Source: Neoaliturus tenellus (taxonomy: Eukaryota > Arthropoda > Insecta > Hemiptera > Cicadellidae). From it: a stretch of 64,000 nt of DNA. Shown in pieces: positions 58,134 through 64,000 of the stretch. The position numbers and the translations under genes are program-made. The DNA lies in NCBI GenBank assembly GCA_030545055.2, contig CM061534.1:203604875-203668874 (forward strand), in the 5' to 3' direction. Every line of letters starts with the position of its first letter. The first letter of the stretch is position 1. The notes beneath the pieces are model-generated. The model worked only from the letters and a program-made list of their open reading frames with translations. It was not told where the DNA came from and made no database searches.

Positions 58134-59999
58134 TCTTTATTAAATAGGTACAAAGAAGTTTCAAAATTTATCCATCTAAAAAAATATAAAGTTTACGATA
58201 AATAGAGAAATGTGAATAATTATTAGGAAAAACATGCATTTAAAATCTCAACCCATCTAAATTTGTATGATTTTGTAGTCTTCTCTTTCGTTTCAACCTT
58301 AAAAAGATCTTACTATTATTTCGGTTAGCTAATTACATTTTTGACTCATCAAACATTTAATCTTTTATTATTATTTTTTAGACATTTACATTTGAAAGTT
58401 TTATATAGATACCATTTGCATACCAGATAAAAGTTAGAAATATAAACATTTTCCCGAATTCGAGTCTCCACTTACAGTACTTAATAGTCATCTGAAGTAT
58501 TTATAGTCCCTTGATTTTCATTCCCACCATAGATTTATATTCCCATAAAACTAATGTTACATTTAAAACATCCGCTACACCTTTAATATATTGGTCGAAA
58601 AAGATCAATCTTTATGTCATGAATATTTTTATATCTAGGGGACTATGAAAAGAAAATCAAACCTATAGAGCAATTTATAAGATTAAACTACTGTAATAAG
58701 GTGTACATCTCAGAACTAAAAATTTTGAGAATACTTTCTTGAATATTAATTAAACAATAAATAACATGAACCGTTTAAATTCATAGGGACTTAGATATTA
58801 AAAATGTCATAAAGGTGAGTCTTTTTCAACCAATATTAAAGGGTACTGCAGATTTGGTTGTGCTAACATTAAAATCTATATATTAAAAAAATTAAAAGAT
58901 ATAATAGATTAATTAAAATTTACATACAGATAGAAAGGCGGGAAACTAGTAGAGATAACACCCATTTTATATTAAGTATTCACTTATTGTCCCCCCCCTT
59001 CCCTCATAATATATTGGAAAATTTTTGTCCAAATGTTGCGGGACTCTATGAATATTAAAATCCGCATTACCGGGCGGAGCGCCTGTTAATGATGGATAGG
59101 CAACATGAGTTGTGTGTCTGGATTGCCTACCCGGACCGTCAGGCGCTCCACACCGCCGCGCCGCTGGGACACTATTAAAATTGATGCTTTATTTCATGTG
59201 ACTGGTTTGTGTTTTCTAGACATTCGTTTACCTGAGTATTCAATCTGTTTCCAAATTTTTATATGCTAACTAACTACCTTCGTAAGACTAAATCCCATTT
59301 GCCCCCGAAAACAAGATTTGAATATGACGGAATTATACTACGGATATTTTTTTCTTTGTAAAAATATTTGTACATTAAAAAGCAAGTCCGTTTAATTTGT
59401 ATAATTTTCACTTACGAATTGATATTACGTTTTGGTTAGATACCTTTCGACTTTTTGGAAATGTGTACTTATTTGCTTTTGATGCGGTGTGGACTAAAAT
59501 GTCAAGAAATATTTTGTTCAGGGATCATAGTTTTTCGATAGGTTGCATTTAGTAGCCTGTGTTGTTAAAAATTTTCCTATTCATTAAATACAACTTTAAT
59601 ATTATTATTTGCATTAACTGAAGTAAACCAACTCCATATTTCTCCATGATTAACTAAAAGGGGGTTTTCAGGATGAATTAATTTATTGTAAAATACTCTA
59701 TAATTTGTATTAATGATACTTCTTTGTATTTTTTTTTTTTTCAAAATATTATGTTTTAGGTTAAATTATTATAATTTGATGTGCTGTTCTTTTAATTGAT
59801 TAAATTTTATTTTTATTCCATACTATTTTAAAATTTTGCTAACACAATATCTTCTACAGCATCTTGATGCTCCTTTAGAATGTTTGAGATAGTGTCAAAA
59901 GTGATTGAATTAAATAATCAAACTTCGATTTATCTTATACTCTAAAACAAGCTCTGTTTGTACGGGCAAAGTTTTTTTTCGCTCCAAGGATTTTTTATT
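58134..59999. other. Gene-free AT-rich DNA with one GC-rich hairpin
   Basis: No exon, ORF or element recognised apart from the stem-loop at 59072-59145. Confidence 0.35.
59072..59145. other. GC-rich imperfect stem-loop of unknown nature
   Basis: GGAGCGCCTG (left) pairs with CAGGCGCTCC (right); an inner TAGGCAA pairs with TTGCCTA, separated by 10-11 unpaired bases on each side, with a loop of about 20 bases (CATGAGTTGTGTGTCTGGA). It stands out from the AT-rich surroundings. Could be a structured RNA, a pre-miRNA-like hairpin or the core of a foldback repeat. Confidence 0.4.
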
Positions 60000-60270
60000 T
60001 TTTATTGAATTTGGGGGGTTTTGGCCACTAGAAATCGATTGGAGCTGGTCCCATGTCTGGTCCGGTTTTCGTTCTAGAGCCTTTCAAAGTGTCCATGTTA
60101 TCCTTATGGAGATTCTATTAATTGAACAAAAATCAGCAACAAAAATCAGCTGATAACTGTAGATATAAACCAATGTGTTACATCTTTAACCTGTAGTTTA
60201 AGAAAATTACACCATAGTGTAGTGTAATTACACGAAAGTAATAATTTTACCGAGCTTAAGCTCGGTCCCC
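60000..60270 (+). mobile_element. Helitron family 3 copy
   Basis: Ends with the 8-bp stem ACCGAGCTTAAGCTCGGT followed by CCCCTGGTA. The body matches the reverse strand of 52290-52480 (CCATGTTATCCTTATGGAGA, AAACCAATGTGTTA). The 5' end is not defined. Confidence 0.55.
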
Positions 60271-61482
60271 TGGTAGGCCTACTGGCCTACTAATATTTTA
60301 ATACTTGATCTTTTGAGGTGCGGTTTGCGGCAAACGTTTGCTTTTACAATTACCTTTGAAAATGCGGATGGCTTGTCGTATGCTTATCATTTACTCTTGA
60401 ACCACCCTCTACATGGACGTCCCAAAGAGGGAGTTCTGAAAAATTTTTCGTAGTCCATAGCCATATGCTATACATAATTTTAAGGGTCTTAATAAGGAGA
60501 TTATACATAGCCGAAAACTAGACCTCAAAAGGTCAAATGTGTCTTAAGTTATTTCTTTACAAAATTTTTATAATATTATTTATTCTAAATTTTGAACATC
60601 TGCCATTACTCCATTATCGGGACTACCCTAGGTCAGGTTTACAGCATTGTATTCTAATTTTAAGACCTTTAAGAGTCTGTAGTACCTACGCCATTTCGAT
60701 ATTTTGTCCCATAAGAATAATGTTAAATTTAAAACATGAATGTGGGTTTGTTTTTCATCTGAAAATTACAAACTTTATGCCATTTTAAATGTTACCACAG
60801 CGTCGTTCATTTTACGTGATTGAAAATTAATTTGAAAAATTTTCCACTCAAATGAGTGATAAAAAAACAAATGTATATTATCACCATTTGTAAACCATGT
60901 TAAACCATTTTTACAGGTTTAGGCCTATTAAAAAAAAAAAATAATAAAAAAAAAATAAACTATCTACGTCACATGAACCGCCATATACCATTATGGTGAA
61001 CATATTCAAGTTTCATGCGAATCCGATGCAAGATTATCGAGATAAAATGTTTCAAAGTCACCTATAATTAACATTGTTCTTATGGGACTAAAAATCAAGA
61101 TGGCGGAGGCACTGCACACTCTTAATTTGATATCTATAAACATCCTAGAATTTGATTTAATTTTGTATGCTCAGTATCGAATTTTATTGTAACTTCCTAC
61201 CGGCCAACCCCTTATTTTTAGCATGATCTCAATATGGGATTTCAGGGGACTTTTCGGAAGAATGTCGGGGGATACCATAGAACACAATTCAAAAGAAATT
61301 GGCTGTCCAAAAATTATTTCATTTTCCCCGACTAATTTTAATACATTAATTACGTTTTGCTCTAGGTCCTTTGAACCGGAAAATTAGTGTGCTAAATTGT
61401 TCAACAAGTTTTTTTCAACAAGCTATAGGCCTAAATTTTTTATATTTGCCTCACGAGTAAAACGACAGATTCCAGTATCATA
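60271..61482. other. Gene-free AT-rich DNA
   Basis: The 83-codon plus ORF at 60537 has no signals of a gene. Nothing else recognised. Confidence 0.35.
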
Positions 61483-61484
61483 TA

Positions 61485-62231
61485 CAGTGTGTCCAGCTTC
61501 AACCTTTACAAACCTTTCCAGGATATTCATTAAGCCAAAATGAACAACAAATTCGTATAAACATAATGACGTAAAATGCTTCAATTAGTCGCTAGCCGAC
61601 ATTTATTTTTTTAGACTTAATAATTTTAATTTCCGTAACAGGTAGTTCATTGAGTTCGTATTTAGCATATTCCTTTGTTCCTTTATCGCAACTAAGTTCA
61701 TTTTTAGAAAAAATTCCAATGCCAATTTTGTAAAGATCTGACAACCAATAACAAGGGTTATTATGATTTTATTAAAGTAAACCTAAATTTGCATTGATTA
61801 TAATAGAAAATAATTTTTTTCAGAAAAATCGCAATAACTCTGTTGATTGTTGTCCAATCTTTAAAAATTTGGCATAATTATTTAGATAATTCAATTTATG
61901 AAATTTTTTTCCCTAGTAAAAGTTTTATAAAATTTTCCGTCTTTTATATATTTGAGGTTAAACTTTTAAAAAGGCCACCATTTAAAAAATACTCATATCA
62001 AAAATATTTTTTGTTCTTGAAAATAAAAATTGGTAAGGTAAATAGGTACGTCCCAAATGAATTCAATATAAACTCCGTTCCGAAAATATAAATTATTAAT
62101 GTAAAAAACAAAATGGCGGCTTGCGGCCTGATGAGGAAGCATTTTAGGACACTGTATATTTATGTGATTTTTTTTGTTTTGCTTGCTTAATAACCTGGAA
62201 ATGTTTGTAAAGGCTGAAACTAGACACCTTG
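61485..62231. mobile_element. Tc1/mariner-type MITE of about 750 bp with long inverted ends
   Basis: Left end CAGTGTGTCCAGCTTCAACC...CCTTTCCAGG and right end CCTGGAAATGTTTGTAAAGG...TAGACACCTTG are complementary over about 50 bp with a few mismatches, flanked by TA. No transposase; the interior ORF is AT-driven. Confidence 0.75.
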
Positions 62232-62385
62232 TATATGTCTATAGTCTACCAAATTAGACTAATTCTACAGTCTTTCTGACCAGGATTGTGCAAGCGTATT
62301 TATTTCAAAACTTATATATCTCTTCTTATGTGCTTAAGTAGTCAGTTCTGAACAAATACGACTTATTTAAGTTATTTTATGTTAA

Positions 62386-62752
62386 CTAGTATACGTGTTG
62401 CTCGAAATTGAGCAATTTATTTTAATACAATACAAAATGTTACTTTTAGCTGTAAATCAATGACATCCGACCAATCCAATATTGTGAGCATCTGTAATCA
62501 CCAAAACAACACGTATTTACAGCTGATTATTAACACAGGTTTAAATGCTTTATTCAATCCCAATGTATAATGGGAAATTTTGGAATTTCAATGGTGGATA
62601 GCGCCTTTATTTTCTGTCCTATTCTCATCAGTTTTTGGCGGAAACAACTACAGACCAAGCCCTATCCAACAACACCAAAAACTTGAAAATCTGTTGAAAA
62701 TTGTAGGAGTTCTCAAGACAAAAAACCCCTTAGCGTATTAAATAAGTATAGA
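62386..62752 (-). mobile_element. Helitron family 1, cleanest copy
   Basis: Minus orientation: 5' TCTATACTTATTTAATACGC, 3' stem TTGCTCAATTTCGAGCAA, then CACGTATACTAG followed by T, satisfying all Helitron end rules. Confidence 0.82.
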
Positions 62753-64000
62753 TATATATATAACAAAGTTTTAGCTTCCTCCGTCACCATCCTTGCCTAT
62801 TGAAATTAATTACAAGTGCTGGCGCGGCCCGAGACATAAGAAATAATTAGAGTTTCGAGGTGAATACCCTTGGGCACGAATGTTCAGATGTTGACTGTAA
62901 AACCACTGCATCTTCTTTACTCATCTTAACGAAAAATAAAAACCGTGTATATTTAAAATAATAACCAGCCAAACACCCTCTTTCATTTTTAAGGTTTGCT
63001 GTTCATTTCCCATTTTATGCTTACCTTAAAATGCGTCATCTATATATAAAGATAAAAGTTACCTATGTCACTATGTCTCCTAGAGACCATTAGAATTGTT
63101 CTGCGAATCACAGACCTGCAGAACGCCTGTAGGCCTTCTGCCGATTCAGCCGCCCAGCTGCCATTGAATACTGACGCCTTTGTTGAAACTTTCTGAGAAG
63201 TGATAGACTAAAAATCTTGGAAAAAACCATGTGATGTTTGAAAAATCGTATTTTTACTAGATGACTAATAGATGAAAAAATATAATAGACGATGTGTTAT
63301 CCTATTAAGTATACAATTTACACAATTAATACGAAAAATTATATGCATGAAGTGCAAATACGGCAAAGGTTAACTTTGTATGACAACCTTTGCCGTAGCA
63401 TGCCTGCGTAGGCCTACCAAGAGTCCCGTGAAATTTGGAGTTATCTTGATTTTAACCATATGGAGTTTGAGTAAGTAAGGTTTGCTGCATTGGGGATTTT
63501 ATAAGCTAGTAAAGGTTAATTCCTACCTAGTAAAGTTGGTTAATTCCACAAAGTATCAAGTCCTAGTATTTTTTTAAATTTTTCCAAAAACCCTGGTGAG
63601 TCTGGCCCCACATGGGCGTTGTTCGGTAAGCTAAAGTTAACCCCCACCCCGTGAAGATCAAGGTGAAATTCTATCAAGCTATGCTACAATATAAAAGCAA
63701 AATTAAAGATCTTTTTGATTTCCCTACCAATAACAAGGGAAACATTTTTTTTATTTTCTCCATAACCACTTAGACTAACTAAGATAAAATTTCTAAATTC
63801 TAAAATCGTATGTCTTTTGTGCTTTTTATGGTTTTCATGAATTTTTTACTTTTTGTACATATGATTTTAATGGGAAGTGATGATTTTAATCCCCTGCTAT
63901 TTTCAACAACGTCTTTCATTTGAAGTTCACGGCATTGTGTTCAACTAAGTGGGAGCTTCAATTTTATGTGCTGCAATCTAAACGTATGTTTACATTAATT
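62753..64000. other. Gene-free DNA to the window edge
   Basis: No gene recognised. A perfect 13-bp stem TACGGCAAAGGTT ... AACCTTTGCCGTA with a 13-base loop lies at 63359-63397, extended by GCATG/CATGC outside; it may be a small foldback. Confidence 0.35.

Noticed and set aside
60537..60788. 83-codon plus ORF
   Set aside because: No promoter, splice or protein features; chance frame in AT-rich DNA.
61843..62091. 82-codon ORF inside the MITE
   Set aside because: AT-driven frame within a non-coding transposon; no family pattern.
1..64000. CRISPR arrays, rRNA, riboswitches or bacterial operons
   Set aside because: No regularly spaced repeats or ribosomal sequence; introns, TATA boxes and transposons mark this as animal nuclear DNA.

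Overview
The window looks like nuclear DNA of an invertebrate animal, most likely an insect or other arthropod. It is AT-rich, gene-poor and crowded with transposable elements. Its centrepiece, 4601-27115, is a full-length Polinton/Maverick (adintovirus-like) virus-transposon of 22,515 bp. The arthropod reading rests on the style of the Polinton proteins (parvovirus-type phospholipase A2, capsid proteins, fibre-like repeat protein) and on the Helitron, Gypsy and LINE families around it; the species cannot be told.

Layout. 1-4600: gene-free DNA with a LINE tail, a Helitron and a mariner-type MITE. 4601-27115: the Polinton, flanked by a perfect 6-bp target duplication (GGATTG) with 631-bp terminal inverted repeats starting AG and ending CT. 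Nearly all its genes read on the minus strand. From its right (5') side they are a Pro-rich zinc-binding protein, two small proteins, protein-primed DNA polymerase B, chromodomain integrase, packaging ATPase, a conserved structural-type protein, a fibre-like repeat protein, PLA2 protein, adenain-type protease, minor capsid protein, a short protein, major capsid protein, then eight accessory proteins. The right arm (24100-26485) lacks minus-strand genes and is rich in repeats, G-tracts and host-type factor sites. 27647-31345: remains of a Gypsy/Ty3 pol gene split by a 1,085-bp hAT-type element. 31.7-43.2 kb: MITEs, Helitrons, a four-layer nest of insertions and a LINE. 43822-44064: a probable terminal exon of a host gene. 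44.7-47.6 kb: a second decayed LINE. 49.9-51.7 kb: GC-rich 5'-exon-like sequence and a probable start-codon exon of another host gene. 51.7-64 kb: intron-like or intergenic DNA with Helitron and MITE copies.

How the Polinton genes fit together. Polymerase and integrase copy and insert the element; the ATPase, protease, PLA2 and two jelly-roll capsid proteins form a virion module, so the element is virus-like. It looks recently inserted (TIRs and TSD intact, most ORFs open), but the minor capsid gene has an in-frame stop, which may leave this copy unable to build particles by itself. Most genes have their own TATA box (typically TATAAAAG) 20-100 bp upstream of the ATG. Several are followed by short hairpins, and a 9-bp sequence identical to the FTZ-F1/ERR nuclear-receptor site (TCAAGGTCA) recurs at gene boundaries. 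Five small proteins appear to be paralogues of one undescribed family.
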